Made by a program: the position numbers and the translations under genes | From: Pezicula radicicola | Lineage: Eukaryota > Ascomycota > Leotiomycetes > Helotiales > Dermateaceae | NCBI GenBank assembly: GCA_003008705.1 | Contig: PDUO01000091.1 | Location: 3,131 to 67,130, forward strand | Direction of reading: 5' to 3' | Length of the DNA: 64,000 nt | In this document: positions 31,930 to 44,063 of the stretch, one piece after another | Numbering within the stretch: the stretch's first letter is position 1 | Layout of the letters: every line of letters starts with the position of its first letter | The notes under the pieces: generated by a model | The model's input: only the letters and a program-made list of their open reading frames with translations | Told to the model about the DNA's origin: nothing | Databases searched by the model: none

Positions 31930-33008
31930 TTACCATGCAGCGCTTTTCACGAGGAGATTGTCGCGACTTTCTGCTATTTCATTCCATGTATAACCAAGTA
32001 TCGATGATAGATTTAATGTCTCCACTAGGAAGCATAACCTTAACCACCAGCAGTTCTCCTCTACCAGCTTTGATGTGAATGTAGTTCTACCCAAGACATT
32101 TCTAAATTCGGCCAGTTTCCTTACACATATTCTCAAGTAATTACCGAGAGTTCCTGGCCTGAATCTGCCCTCCGCTGCTAGAAGCACGTTGGCGTGGAAT
32201 GAGATTCGAGTTTCGGCATCAATTCCTAGATCGGCAGCACGTTCGTACAAGGTGCGGAGGATTACGAGAACATCGTCTGCGGTGGCTTTCACCTTCGTGA
32301 ACGTGGTGTGCTTGATGAGGGGCGGGCCCACTTCTACTGCGAGGCCAGTCCAAAGCCACTTTAGGGATGAAAATAAGCCTAGTAAGCACGCAAAAGGATC
32401 GGGAACCCACCTTAGATAAATCGAATACGCTAATCGAGGACGAAGGAAATCGAGCATTATGGTTATGAAATCTCAGCCTCCATTTCTCCTTGTTCCTGGG
32501 ATCTTCCAATCTCTTCGCGCTTAGCACAGTAAGGTCTGCCTCTTTGATGAGCTTACGCTATATTGCAAGAGGTGTACTTGCGCTGTTGACTATCCTCCTT
32601 TTCTCGTATTTTTGAGGTCCGAGAACTATGACCATCCTCTTCGAATACTCGACATTATCACGAAAGTACCTAAGGCACGTCAGTCTTCGAGACTAAATAG
32701 TTAGGACATCGGATTATGTACTTGTTCCAGCGTCCCATGAGCCATTTTCTGTGAGCTTTGGTATGTTCGTTTACCAAGACGTCTTCCACGGTTGGGGTGT
32801 CCAAGTATCTGCGGACTTTCTCCAGACTTCGCCGCTTCCGTTCTTCTGCGTCGATAGGCTCGAGGCGTCGTGCATCAGGAAGTCGATCTGATGAAACAAT
32901 CTGATGTTGGTATGCCAGCATGTTTGCTGGAGGAAGGCAACTTGTGAATTCCACGGACAGGAAGTGACCTGAAGATTTGGGAGAAATCGCAGGCCAGCCA
33001 CGGTGCAT
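31930..33008 (-). pseudogene. DUF3435-like (tyrosine recombinase-related) remnant
   Basis: Pieces in several frames: 33008-32690 (RRYLDTPTVEDVLVNEHTKA, then an intron-like GTACAT...TTAG), about 32,670-32,420 (KRLEDPRNKEKWRLRFHNHN, with one TAG), and 32457-31930, where ADDVLVILRTLYERA...FRPGTL resembles the conserved core of DUF3435 proteins. The damage fits RIP. The family call is by pattern only. Confidence 0.35.
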
Positions 33009-33183
33009 GTCTCGGCGTCCTTGACCTTGACCTGTAAGGCAGCTGTGCCCAGTTATCCCTCAGTGGCCTGCATCGTCGTTTGATGTTGCGTGTATGGCCC
33101 ATTTTTGACCATCGACCATTAAGTGGTATATCCATGCTAAAGCGTGCAGGGGTGGGCCGATCAATGGCAGGGATCCCGCTCTA

Positions 33184-33638
33184 CAGTACGTGGACAAAAG
33201 TCTGTCGTGTACCCCTATTTTACACCAAAACTTATACCTAATACTTTAAAGGTTATAGTAAAGAAGGGGTAATTAATTAAAGTCTTTATACTAGATTTAT
33301 TTATTCGATAGTTAAATATATTTTTCTATCTCTATATTAAAATTATAGATAACTAGGATTAATTAATAGAGATTAGAAGTAGGAGGAGTATAGAATTTAC
33401 TAGTTTTATACCTAAATTTACTTAAAAATTTACTATCCTAAATTATTTATTATTTCCTTTAGTAACTATTAGATATAATTAAAATCTAATATAGAAAAGT
33501 CTACTTTAAATACCAAAAATACTTACTAGCTAAATTTTTAGATATACTTATAGCCTAAGTTAAAGTTATATAAGTAGATGTACTAGGAGTGTTTTAGTGT
33601 AAAATAGGGGTATACGACAGACTTTTGTCCACCCACTG
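33184..33638. mobile_element. MITE with about 50-bp terminal inverted repeats
   Basis: The left arm starts CAGTACGTGGACAAAAGTCT and the right arm is its inverse, matching for about 50 bp with transitions. TA flanks both sides (33182-33183, 33639-33640). The 455-bp inside is AT-rich with no ORF. A Tc1/mariner-type non-autonomous element, different from the one at 635. Confidence 0.85.
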
Positions 33639-33799
33639 TAAGCCTCTACCATGGCCGCCCATATGCCTGCAGCTCAATCCTAATAATACGGCCAGAGCTC
33701 TAGACATGACCGGTATTGAAAAATTCTCGGAAGGATCAAAACAGGGAGTGGGCACGAGGTAATCTGGGCGCGGAAATTTAAAGCTCGGACCAACATCTT

Positions 33800-34438
33800 T
33801 GCAATTGCTTCAGAGAGTTCTGGACTGGTGGTTCGTGTTGCATTGATAAGTCAAACAGCAGCGAGGTATCGGAAGCTATCAACTCGATGTTCCGTTGGTA
33901 TCAAAATGCAGCCAGATACTATGTGTACTTGTCAGATGTTTCCACAAAAGATTATGATCAAATCAATCAGTCTGTGCAGATGTGGCAACCAGCTTTTCAG
34001 AAAAGTCGATGGTTTACTCGGGGATGGATACTTCAAGAGCTTATTGCTCCACCATTCGTTGAGTTCTTTTCTTCAACTGGTCGACGACTCGGTGACAAGA
34101 GATCATTAGGGCAACAACTTCACGAGATAACCGGAACCCCCGTTTCGGCACTTCTAGGAGCTGCTCTGTCTGAATTTGGCGTCATTGAACGAATGATATG
34201 GGCCCAAGGTCGTGAGACGAAGCGCCCAGAAGACATGGACTATTCTCTGCTGGGCATTTTCGGCATCCATATGCCCTTGATCTACGGCGAGGGAATGCTC
34301 AATGCATTCAGTCGGCTTCAAGGGGAACTCGACCGGCGAACAAGCGAGCAATTACCAGATCTTTCGAAAAATCCAATTCTAAACCCACATCCAGTGAAGA
34401 GGAACTATCGGAAAGTAGTTGTGGTAATTATATATTAG
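33800..34438 (+). pseudogene. HET-domain protein fragment (heterokaryon incompatibility)
   Basis: HET proteins trigger cell death when incompatible fungal cells fuse. The frame holds CCIDKS...EVSEAINSMFRWY, WFTRGWILQELIAP, ITGTPVSALL and the family end RPEDMDYSLLGIFGIHMPLIYGEG...AFSRLQ. The N-terminal part of the domain is missing next to the MITE at 33184, and the C-terminal region is cut soon after the domain. Not functional as it stands. Confidence 0.75.
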
Positions 34439-34854
34439 GAGCTTGATCAGCTAGCGACGACTATAAGTTTGCATACATCGCATTATCCCTACCTTACTCC
34501 TAAATAAAATTTAGGTTCGGAGAATTTCTAGAATCTTCCGGGATCTTTATCACTATGAAGTACGAGAGATCCTGGTCACACTCGAGGAGCAACACAGAGG
34601 TGACTCTCATTGGCCCTACCCCAACAGCTCTGATATTGACAAGAGGGATCTTTAAATCATGTATTACCTCGGAAGTACTAGAAAAGTAAGCGATCCGCTT
34701 AATTAGATGAACATACAAGCTTCCCCATTCCAGACATTTCCGTGAGTATTCATCACAGCATTAAGTCATGAAGCTAATTCCGAGCTGTCAATATGATGAC
34801 CAGATATCTGGCCACCGCAATTGGCTATGATCTATAATACAAATTCCATACCTT

Positions 34855-35130
34855 ATGTCGCATGTCTTACTTGTTCTTAATTACTACGCGGAAGCATTTC
34901 CAAAAGGTGGTGCAGAAGAACCGATAACTATTTTCTCCATCGGTCACCCTCGGGCCCGGTATGGAATAATCGCTGCAGGTTACACCCAGAGCTCAGTTAG
35001 CCCGGGAACATTCTCGGACTATTTCGTATCGGCATTAGAAGATCTAGCTCCTTCAGGACAGCTCGTGAACTACAGTTTTATAATAGAGAAATTAATAGAG
35101 GAACGATGCGCGTTTGTGAGGACATTATAG
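34855..35130 (+). pseudogene. Fragment, possibly caspase-like
   Basis: An open 91-codon stretch: EEPITIFSIGHPRARYGIIAAGY then SPGTFSDYFVSALEDLAPSG and YSFIIEKLIEER. The order resembles the C-terminal half of caspase-like (C14) domains joined to fungal STAND proteins, but no catalytic residues are included. Close to the HET fragment. Weak call. Confidence 0.25.
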
Positions 35131-36364
35131 AGCCGATGCTTGTGGGGAACGATAACATGGGTTCCATTGTTTTAACTCCTATCCCAGTATAGAATATACT
35201 ATTGTTTGCATTTTGGTATACGATCTTTCCATATTGTGAGAATTATTGAATGTTTTAGACAGTGGCTACATCATATAACAAGCCCCATAAAAGCTTGTGC
35301 TATCCAGATCCCAAGCTCCAGCACGACAATGATATTACAGAGCAGTGATGTTATTTCTAGGGCCGGTTGCGTGAAGTGATTGAATAAAGTACTGCCATCA
35401 CCACAATGCAATTAGCTTAAATATATAAGTACTTCGCTCGGTATACTATCTTACTATATCTATATACTACTCAACGAGTTTTGGGATAGGGTACACAAAC
35501 CTTCCGGTAGCTCTGGGGCAGTCCGGAGTGACGCTATCGCGAATCATGGTATAGGACCGTGATCCTCAACTTCCATAACCAGTGTCAGCCCTCAGGCAGC
35601 GTTCCACTTTTTATAGATGCAAGGGAATAAGGATCTACATGATAACATCCTCAAGCAACAATTTCCCTTGACATATAATCATCGCGTCAGCCACAGCATA
35701 GAAGCAGGGAGAAGAGCCAGCAAGCTTAGCAAATAATTATATAAGTGAAATTTCCACGTCCACCAGGTCTAGTACCTATACCAGGTAATTATTATAGGAC
35801 ATGCGGGGTCGTTTTGCAAATATCATTAGTTGCTTTGATTACAGGTACCGACCAACATGAAGATCATGCATGAATTTGTGTACTATAGCAGCTATAAGGC
35901 TAATAACGATTCTCTAGCATAACAGTAAGCTTCAAAGCGCCGGATACAATTCTTTCATAATTATCAAGAGTAATAAGAGCTCGATGGTAGAGCTGTGGTG
36001 AAGTAGCTCCGTTTAGCTATAAATTAGAACTCTTTATAAATCAGGGGCGAGGGCGACAACACAAACGTGATTTTCTAGGTAGGAGGGAATATAACCCTTA
36101 CGAAAATATGAAAGACACTGATGTGTGCGCAGAGTTTGAGATGCTTGAAGTCAAAGTAGGTACCTATTATTTTTTTCGGCACGGTGGGTTTTTTCGCCAC
36201 GCAGGGATGGACGTTACTGTACCCTTGGGGCCTGGCCGGGAAACATCACGTGGTCGCTAATGAGTATGGTCACATCGTCAGAGACACATTGTTAATTGTT
36301 TAATAAAGAAATACTACCTTATTTATTATCTTATAGAACCTATTTGAACTTGGTTGGGTTGGAT

Positions 36365-36436
36365 TGAAATGAAATGGGTGTACTGAAATGAAATGGGTGT
36401 ACTGAAATGAAATGGGTGTACCGAAATGAAGTATAA
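36365..36436. repeat. 19-bp tandem repeat, about 3.7 copies
   Basis: TGAAATGAAATGGGTGTAC repeats at 36365, 36384 and 36403, then a partial, diverged copy. Confidence 0.9.
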
Positions 36437-36632
36437 AGGTTGTAGCAAAAAGCTATAGGCTAGTTAACGCCCCGGAAATACTGTAAAAGTCTAGCGATAG
36501 CGTATAGGGATATACGATAGGCTATAGGCTGTGTTCCCTTATTTCGGGGGTAAGATTGGATTAATATAATTAATGCCTTAGGCAAAGCGGACGGATACTC
36601 GCGCTGCGTATAGAATTTCATTATTCCAGCGA

Positions 36633-36726
36633 TACGGAGATTCCGGTCAAAAGTCGTGCGATGAGGACGCTATAGCTACAGGCTACGAAGCTTGTATTCG
36701 CATGACTTTTGACTAGAATCTCCGTA
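36633..36726. repeat. Foldback with 28-bp arms
   Basis: TACGGAGATTCCGGTCAAAA... (36633-36660) and its inverse (36699-36726) pair with about three mismatches round a 38-bp loop. Probably the relic of a palindromic element. Confidence 0.75.
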
Positions 36727-36758
36727 GCTGGTTTTACATTCCCCGCCCACGGAAAAAA

Positions 36759-37637
36759 TCATTCTATAGGCCTTAAAAAAGCCGTCGAATAGTTATTCCG
36801 GCCGGAGTGATTTGATTGGATAAATTTTTTGGCAGCGGAGCTCCTCATAGCTTTAGTATAATTGAGTGGGTCTGGAGCTACAAAGGCTTTCTTTTGTACA
36901 ACCAGAGCTTGTTTTCTATGCTGTGTATTGGTGAATATAGCAATGTTATTATCAACCTTTTGTTGTGTTTTATCATTCTGATTGTTGTTATCTGAACTCT
37001 TAGATGATGAGGATGATGACTCGCTATCAAGGGAGTCTTCCGAGTCAATTTAGAGCTGTTCATGACTATTTTGAATTTGTCTTAGTCGGAGACCTAAGAA
37101 GTATGTTCGACTAGTATTCTCATCTACATATCCCAGATTAATAGTATTGTCGTTGTAAATCCAAAGTGTGCGTATATAATCATCTTGTGTTTCCGGAATT
37201 GGAATAACTAGATCTATTGTAGCTTGTCTTCGTACTACAAGTTGTAGATTATACCCATGTTGAAGTCCCTACTGGTATAGTACACTAGTAATTTGATCAG
37301 CCCTAAAATTGTTCTGATTATCTTGCCTTGCTTCCTGGTTGATTTGTGCAAGATTGCTAGAACTGTGAATATTCTGTAGCTGTAAAAGAGTAGGAAGTGG
37401 AATGTCTGGCATTTGTACAGCCATACTATAAATTATAGTAAACAATCCGCAAAGATCAGTTGTTCTAGGTGTTGGAATAATGATCCATAGACTAGTATTT
37501 CTATTCGTCCTATAAGCATGAGGTTTCGCAAGATCTAGAATCTTTTTTCGTTCTTCCTAGTCTTGATTAAGAACAACCAGGTCGTCTTGAATTCGATAGT
37601 ATTAAAGGTCATAGGATTTAAGAGAACCATCTGGCAT
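36759..37637 (-). pseudogene. Unknown gene with four Gln-type stops (RIP)
   Basis: A continuous 293-codon frame from ATG 37637 to TGA 36759 is interrupted by four stops (TAA or TAG). Each could be a Gln codon changed by one C-to-T. Between them the sequence is protein-like (RTNRNTSLWIIIPTP, LPTLLQLQNIH, LRTLWIYNDNTINLGYVDEN by frame). There is a Ser/Asp-rich stretch and an end APDPLNYTKAMRSSAAKKF. Repeat-derived origin is likely; family unknown. Confidence 0.5.
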
Positions 37638-37786
37638 TTTCTATACATATCTCTATGTATTGTATGAAGTTCGATTTATATTTTCTTTAAATAAGGATAT
37701 ATAAAAGACTACATTCTAGAGATTCTTATTCTTTGCTATAACCCTAACCTCCTTCTAATAAGTACATTCTTAGCCCACTAAACCAA

Positions 37787-39188
37787 TTAAATAAAACTAT
37801 TACTCCTATCCTCGGCCTCGACTAGTAGCGTTATAACAGAATCATAAGCTAAGAGAACCCTTTCTAGTTGTTTCTTAATATTCCCAATCTCGAACTTTAT
37901 CTCTTGCCATTCTTGAAGTGTCTTAGCTTTAGCGTGATGGTGGTAGTGTATGTTTGAAACATGACGGTCTCCAAATTTGATGTGACTGTGCCTCTTCTCC
38001 TCCCGTGCTCCTCCACCCTCTGCTTCCTCGGTACTGTCCGTAACACCTTTGTTGTTCTTTTCCATTTTCTTTGGCTTCTTGGCTTGGACCCTGCTCGTGA
38101 AATATTTGCTACTACGATGATGAATTCGAGGACGTGCTGTGGCTTTTCCCTTTGAATTATCTGGTACAGGGAGTGCTCCACTCATGGTTAGGTCCTCAGA
38201 GCTCACGCTACTGCTATTTTCATCAACAACGGTCGCCCGCCTAAATAACAAAACTCGATGTTAGCCTTGTCCCCCTGTCTGTCTCTCTCGTTTATATACA
38301 GAAGCGATCGCAATGGAAATCAGACAATTATACTTACTTGGAGTTTCTTGTGTTGCCAGCAGCCGCAGGTGCATCCTTGATGTCTCGAATACGTTGAGAA
38401 GTTCGAGTTATAGAAGCCGCTTCTACAATCTTCCTGTCCTTTCCCTTTCCCTTTCCCTTTCCCTTCTCTTTCTCTTTCTTTGAGGAGCCTTTTCCTTTTC
38501 CCTTAGAGTCATCACCATGACCATTACTATCGTCATCTCCTCCATCTCCATCTCCATCTCCATTGCTCTCAGTATCAGGTTCATCTTCGTCTTCGTCTTC
38601 GCTGTTCTCGGTACAGCTAGCAAAGATATCCACAGACTCGCTCTCCGTGAAATCTTCATTATCGTCCTTACTAGACTCTTCCACCTCTACCACCACATCT
38701 CTCAGAACCCTCTTCGAACCTTTGTTCTTCTTACCACCAACCACAGCAGCAATACACACCACGGGTTCCACAAGTTTCACAGGTTTAGTCCTCCTTGCTT
38801 TCGAAACAACCTTAGTTTTAATGATTTCCATTACATCTAAGCCCTGATCTGTCGTTATACCAGCATAAACATGCATATTTAGTTTTCTCTTCAGGACATC
38901 GAGATTCTTCTTTGTAAGCTGACTATCGCTCGTCTGGTACTTGTTTACGTAGGTTTGGAAAATGCGGTTTTGGCTTGGGTTCCAGACGAAGCGATCGCTG
39001 CTGTGGAGCGTACGGACTAAGTAGCCCATTACTGCTGTTGGGGCCTGGAGTAAGGGAATGAGAATTTAAATTAGTTCAGGGTGAAAAGTTGAAAGAAGAG
39101 TAGGTGAAGCGTTGAAGTTGTAGTGTTTATATAAACTTACCGCTTCTTGGCCTGGGGGGTCCTGGCCGGGATTTTTGGGTCGGCCCAT
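37787..39188 (-). CDS. Lineage-specific protein, three exons (402 aa)
   Basis: Exons 39141-39188, 38338-39044 and 37787-38240; introns of 96 and 97 bp have GTAAGT donors and AG acceptors, and the frame is kept through both. It starts MGRPKNPGQDPPGQEA. The N-terminal domain (RFVWNPSQNRIFQTYVNKYQ ... EIIKTKVVSKARR) matches the pattern of the 764-aa protein at 19529-21895. Then come an acidic stretch (SEDEDEDEPDTESNGDGD), a Lys/Gly run (KGKGKGKGKDRK) and a basic middle. The C-terminal helix (LQEWQEIKFEIGNIKKQLER) may form a coiled coil. Intact; possibly nuclear; function unknown. Confidence 0.75.
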
Positions 39189-40207
39189 TCTCAAAAGAGG
39201 GTAGAGGTTGATGGTAGTAAGCAGTACAGTGGAAGCGGCTTTGAAGGGAGGATGATTAAGGTAAAGTAGACAGTAGTGGGCAGTCAAGAGGAGTTATATA
39301 CCTGGCTTTTGCTACCTACCTTCTACTTGATTAGACAGCAGGTTGTACAAATCGTAAACGTCGTATCGTAGTAGCATGGAAACCTCGCCATCTAACGAAC
39401 TAGGGAATCATTACTGTGCTCCACTATCACCACAAGATACGTCAATAACTTGATTTGAGTGGTTTTGTTTTGGCCGGAAATGAATGAGTAAGATAAAAGA
39501 GTAAGGAGAAAGAGCCCGGGCGGTATCCTGATACCCTTTATTTATGGAACCTTATGAGATCCTAACTCAAAGTCTCTAAGCATAAGACCGCAAATTGTAC
39601 CGGCAACTTATCTAGCCCCTGATTAATGATGTTCTCGAGTATCACAAACCGAAATTGTGATGAGAAACAGGATATCGGGCTCAAAGAAGGAGAATAAACA
39701 GGCACAAAAAAAAAAAAAAAAAAAGGAATCCGAATTTGGTTGATGCCGTTTCTTTCTTAAGTTCGTATTATTCGTGGATAGTAGAGAGTAAGTGTACAAT
39801 CAATAATACATTTAATTCCCCCTTTCTGGTCTACTTACTAGTAGCCTCTTGTATAGGATAGACAGGCGAAAATAGCAAAGCGAAAGAAACCCCTCCACCC
39901 TAAAGAAAGATAGATCCATATCTCTGATAAAGTTCGACTATCTATCCGATTCTGTGTTTCTTACCTGTACGTTCGATCGTTGGGTCATGTCCAAGGGCGC
40001 CAGCTATGCTATGCTATAAGGTTCAGAGTGGCTGGCCACCCTCTGAATCAATCTAGCCTAGTTTTCTCCCTTGGTCCTGCCTTGATTACTTCGCCTCGCT
40101 TGTCTTTATCTTTAAAAAATTTCCTTTTTTTTAAAGACAAACTTGCCTATCCTATCTTATATTATTAAAACGACTCACACAATTGGATTGATCCATCCTG
40201 CCGGCGT

Positions 40208-40418
40208 CCCGAAATATTTTGTGGTTAGGAGAAGCAACCCGAAACTAGAGCCCGAAAATCAGCGCCACCTATCTGTCTAATCATCTCTCTGACGGCGGAG
40301 CAAGAATTCAGCCCCGAAATGTTTTTTGTGGTTGGGAGAAGCGACCCGAAACGAGCGACTGGTTGAAAATCGCAGCGCCACCTATTTAATCATCTCTCTG
40401 ACAGTGGAGCAAGAATTG
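40208..40418. repeat. Direct duplication, about 105-bp unit
   Basis: CCCGAAAT-TTTTGTGGTT-GGAGAAGC and GCGCCACCTAT...CATCTCTCTGACGG occur in order twice, with small differences. Confidence 0.85.
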
Positions 40419-40636
40419 ACTATCTGTATGTTCATGGGGCTGGCCACCCCTTGGACCGCACAATTCAGTCATCCATCCATGCAGTTTCGGCATCTTGGAC
40501 GACTCCCGAGATATATGAAATTATGTGGCGTTGGAGACGGGAGTTTCGCGAAGCCTTTAGATTGTGTCGCTTCGCTTGCTTGGAAAAAATTGAAACATTT
40601 GAGTTTTTGGCGAGATGGTCACGAAACGAATTAGAG

Positions 40637-40955
40637 CAGTCTGTGGCTTGAATTTATCAATCAGGGGTTGACGATTATGTAGGGGGTAAAGACGACAATC
40701 AGGGGAAATGGATAATTACGGGTGTAGGAAATCGCGATATATGATATAGACCAGACGTGTTTCGAAGGCAGCTGTGGAGAAAATCTACGACAAGAGTCGA
40801 GACGAATTAAAGCAATCTGTGGCTTGAATTATCAGTCAGCTATGTGGGGGGAAAAGACGAGAATCAGGGCAGATGGGTAATTATAGGTGCAGGAAATCGA
40901 TATAGATCAGACGTGTTTCGAAGGCAGCTGTAGAGAAAATCTACGACAAGAGCCA
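40637..40955. repeat. Direct duplication, about 150-bp unit
   Basis: Both copies run from TCTGTGGCTTGAATT to ATCTACGACAAGAG and share GACGTGTTTCGAAGGCAGCT. Confidence 0.85.
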
Positions 40956-41268
40956 TAGATAGACAGAGAAGCAAGTAGGAGAGGGAAATAGGCTGTCTTG
41001 TTCAACAAAGCTGCAGATTTGTTGGACAGTGTAGCCTGCTCAATCTCCTGCTTGTTTTTGTGGTTGTTAGCAGGTGTCTTCTGGCAGCTCCTATACTCTG
41101 TGTGGTGGGATGATTGTATTGAGACATCCTGCTTTTATTAGTGTCTTATATTTTACGAGAAAAAGAGAAGCACTATAGATAAGCAGTGATCAATAGTTGA
41201 AGCAGTTATCTCAAATATACATTTATATAAAGCAAGCAAACTATTCTAGCTATAGACACTAAACATCG

Positions 41269-42639
41269 ATGGCAGCTTTTAATCTTGCAAACCTCTTCCT
41301 TACGACACATATCCCAGGCCGAGGAAAAAACAAAAGGCCTCATGCCGTAAGTAGAATAACGGCTTTCTTCTCTCTATTACTCTTGCCGTTTACTAAATTA
41401 GACTAGTGTGTAAGCTGCCATGAGCGTAAAATCCAATGCATCCGCACTCAAGCAGCATGCGTATGTTGCGAAGAGAAAGGAGATCTTTGCTCACATTTCC
41501 TTAAAGATTTCCTACTTGTAAGCTTACTAAATTTCTTTACTCTTGTCTATATTTTTTGTTTTTATAACTAGTAATTTTAAGTCTCAAAGCTATAGATACT
41601 AATCTTCTTAATAGCGACAACAGATTCGAACAAGCCTCTATTTTAAGGAAGAAGCGACACCGTACTTACCTATCTCCCACCAAGAAGCTTCTAATTCTTC
41701 ACCATCTACCTCCTCTCGTGAAGCTCCGAGAGCTTGTCAACCATGTACTCCACCACCAAGAACAACTACAACAGTAACTATGAAGGATATATTTTCAAAC
41801 ATTGACAGGGAAGAAGAAGACAAGATTCGTCGTTCAAAACGCAGAAGTGAGCGACAGCGACACAAGTATAACAAGAGGAGACGACCTAACGTAAGTAAAG
41901 CCATAGATTGAACATAAATAATCCTACTACACGTCTCCACTTACGCTCAGTCATCAAATTAATGGAGACATAGACACCCACACCCGAAGCATTTGACAGC
42001 AATGTAAACAGCAACAAGAGGGACCGCAGAATTTGTAGCAGCAGCTCAGAATCGTCACTGTCGTTAAGCAGCATCGCCGACCTTGATGCAATTTCAAGAA
42101 GTCAGGAGTCGGATTCAAGTTCTATATCCAGCTGCTACACCAACGTCAAAGCCCCGACTACCACAAGACGCAATCGTATCAAGGATCATCAATGGAAACC
42201 ACTCATCTTTCCAGACATGGACCACACTCATGTAAACTCTGATGACATGACAATGGCGATGATGATGATGCCACCGATGAGACTTGGAAGTGAGATTGGA
42301 AATGGGAATGAAAATGGGAATGGGAATACAAGCAGTTGGGTCTATCATCAGCAACAAGGGCCCGATGCCGCTACTCTTGGCACTCCATTTCAGTTCGTCC
42401 CCATGCAAACAAAAACAAAAACAAGCACAACAAATTTGAAGGAAAAATCTGCGTACTCACTACCACTGTCAATGTCGTCATCGCTGCAACATGCCGCCAA
42501 CCCTATCCCGTCAGCACCAAGCCTATCTCACCAGTTCCAGTATCCGTTTCTGCAAGATCAGTTAGACTCTAATAACTTAGGTAGCGATGGAAAAGGAAAT
42601 AGCACTAGTATATTAGAAGGGTATAATAGCTACTACTAA
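41269..42639 (+). CDS. Small Zn2Cys6 zinc-cluster protein (376 aa), four exons
   Basis: Exons 41269-41346, 41407-41517, 41615-41890 and 41974-42639; introns of 60, 97 and 83 bp have GTAAGT/GTAAGC donors, branch-like CTAAA/ACTAAT and AG ends, and all keep frame. Exon 2 encodes CVSCHERKIQC then CVCCEEKGDLC: C-x2-C-x6-C-x6-C-x2-C-x6-C, a complete Zn2Cys6 cluster. Exon 3 is Ser/Thr/Pro-rich and ends in a basic run (RRSKRRSERQRHKYNKRRR). Exon 4 is Ser/Asn/Met-rich. There is no fungal-specific middle-homology domain, so it is short for the class. Probably a nuclear regulator; the target is unknown. Confidence 0.75.
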
Positions 42640-42836
42640 AATAATTATATTTTTATTTATTTATAGAAGAGTTTAAGTATACCTCCTTCAGTGTCATTTC
42701 ACGCCCCCTTAGTGGCAAACGAATGCCAAGGCGATCGGATACCCATCTCTCGAAAATCGGACTCGAGCGTCTGCATTCGGTGTACTTGTGCTATTGAATT
42801 ACTCACCCCTTCTAAATGGCACCATTTGCCTTGATA

Positions 42837-43208
42837 TCAACGTCTCCAACCCTGCCTTGTCTGCTCCTGTTGACGCCAACTAGAGCGTCGAGTGCTTGGC
42901 TCGAGATCTATGCTTGGGGAATACTTTCTATATAATTTTCCATCGAATCCTCCCTCCCAACTTGACACAAGCGATAGCCGAGATGGGGTTGAATGGTTCA
43001 GTTTTGATAAGACGTCATGATGACCCTCCGCCGACGCTGACGCTGAGATGGCTTGTAAGAGCATGAAGTACCAGTATTGCATCCTAATTGAAGCCATTAT
43101 CATGCCAAAGGTAACCATGAAACTTCCAAAGATTAGTAGTTCTCGGAAGTATCCAGCGTCGTAAAGTGGACCGCGAGCTAGATGATCTCTCTTCTCGACT
43201 AAGTGCAA
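42837..43208 (-). pseudogene. MCT-type MFS transporter fragment
   Basis: YDAGYFRELLIFGSFMVTFGMIMAS followed by QYWYFMLLQ is the second and third helix region of fungal monocarboxylate-transporter-like proteins. The rest is out of frame or lost. A remnant only. Confidence 0.6.
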
Positions 43209-43640
43209 CTCTTGAAGCTCAAGGAGTTAAGAAAGATGTCATTGTCCCCTTGTGTTTCGAGAAGTCGGCCTAGACTATTGTAGCTATGCCCAACGCGCGA
43301 CAGGACAAGAAGGACAAAATCGAGAGCTCTAATCTCTGCGAAACTCATTGCGAATATACTGCAGACGGCAGGTTGTAATCATATTATCACAACGGACTTG
43401 CGCGAAAGTTAGAATTAAGAAGACAAGAAAGGAGGTTGAAGCTGTGGATATGAAACGTCCACATGCTAGGAAGAACTACAAGGCTTGTAATCGGAAACTT
43501 GTGGCCGACTACAATAGCGGACGAAAGATGACTTTCCGTTACACTATAGGATTGACTGCGCTCTACTAATAAGCTAAACGACTGTTTTTTTGTTCGTTTT
43601 ATAGTAGACAGGTTAACCTAGATTATATATAGATGTATCC

Positions 43641-43800
43641 TTCGCGGAAATCTTAGCAAATGCTACCGTCAGTGTTCTCGAAGATCCCGAAAAGTGCCCT
43701 CTTTGTAAGTAAGACTTCGTCGATTGCCACACAAACCCCTGCGGACACACCTTCTGTGGAGAATGCATTCGCCAGGCATACGTGAATGCCGCTTTCACAG
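43641..43800 (+). pseudogene. RING-finger fragment
   Basis: LEDPEKCPLCK, a TAA, then CHTNPCGHTFCGECIRQAY gives the C3HC4 RING ligands in order, with one stop. SNF2-type ubiquitin ligases of fungi have such a sequence (EDP..CP.C...PCGH.FC..CI). Too short to assign. Confidence 0.55.
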
Positions 43801-44063
43801 CGTCGGCCTCTCTTTGTTCAGGGTACTGTTGTCTGCTGTGCTTTGTCTCTTGACAAGATCGTGAATAGAAGGAGGCAGTGCTTGCAGTATCTCTATCCTT
43901 CTCACCACACCCAAAAGACCAAGATAATTCGATATCAGATGGTTGATCAGACACCAAACCACCCAAAACAAGTCAAAGGCAACCACACCACGCATGAGAG
44001 AACGCCGGCGACACTTCAGAGTGCCTGCTCATCATTCTGATTACTAACAACGAATAAAAAACT

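Larger units (their letters stand above)
35131..36758. other. No gene; repeats and AT-rich DNA
   Basis: No open frame of note. Contains a 19-bp tandem repeat (36,365-36,436), a foldback (36,633-36,726) and the dispersed motif at about 36,170-36,215. Confidence 0.5.
39189..41268. other. No firm gene; internal duplications and an A19 tract
   Basis: Poly-A at about 39,706-39,724. A duplication of about 105 bp (40,208-40,311 and 40,314-40,418) and a second of about 150 bp (40,637-40,795 and 40,812-40,955) are visible. A short frame at 40451-40651 (IMWRWRREFREAFRLCRFACL) between them may be a gene scrap. Confidence 0.5.
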
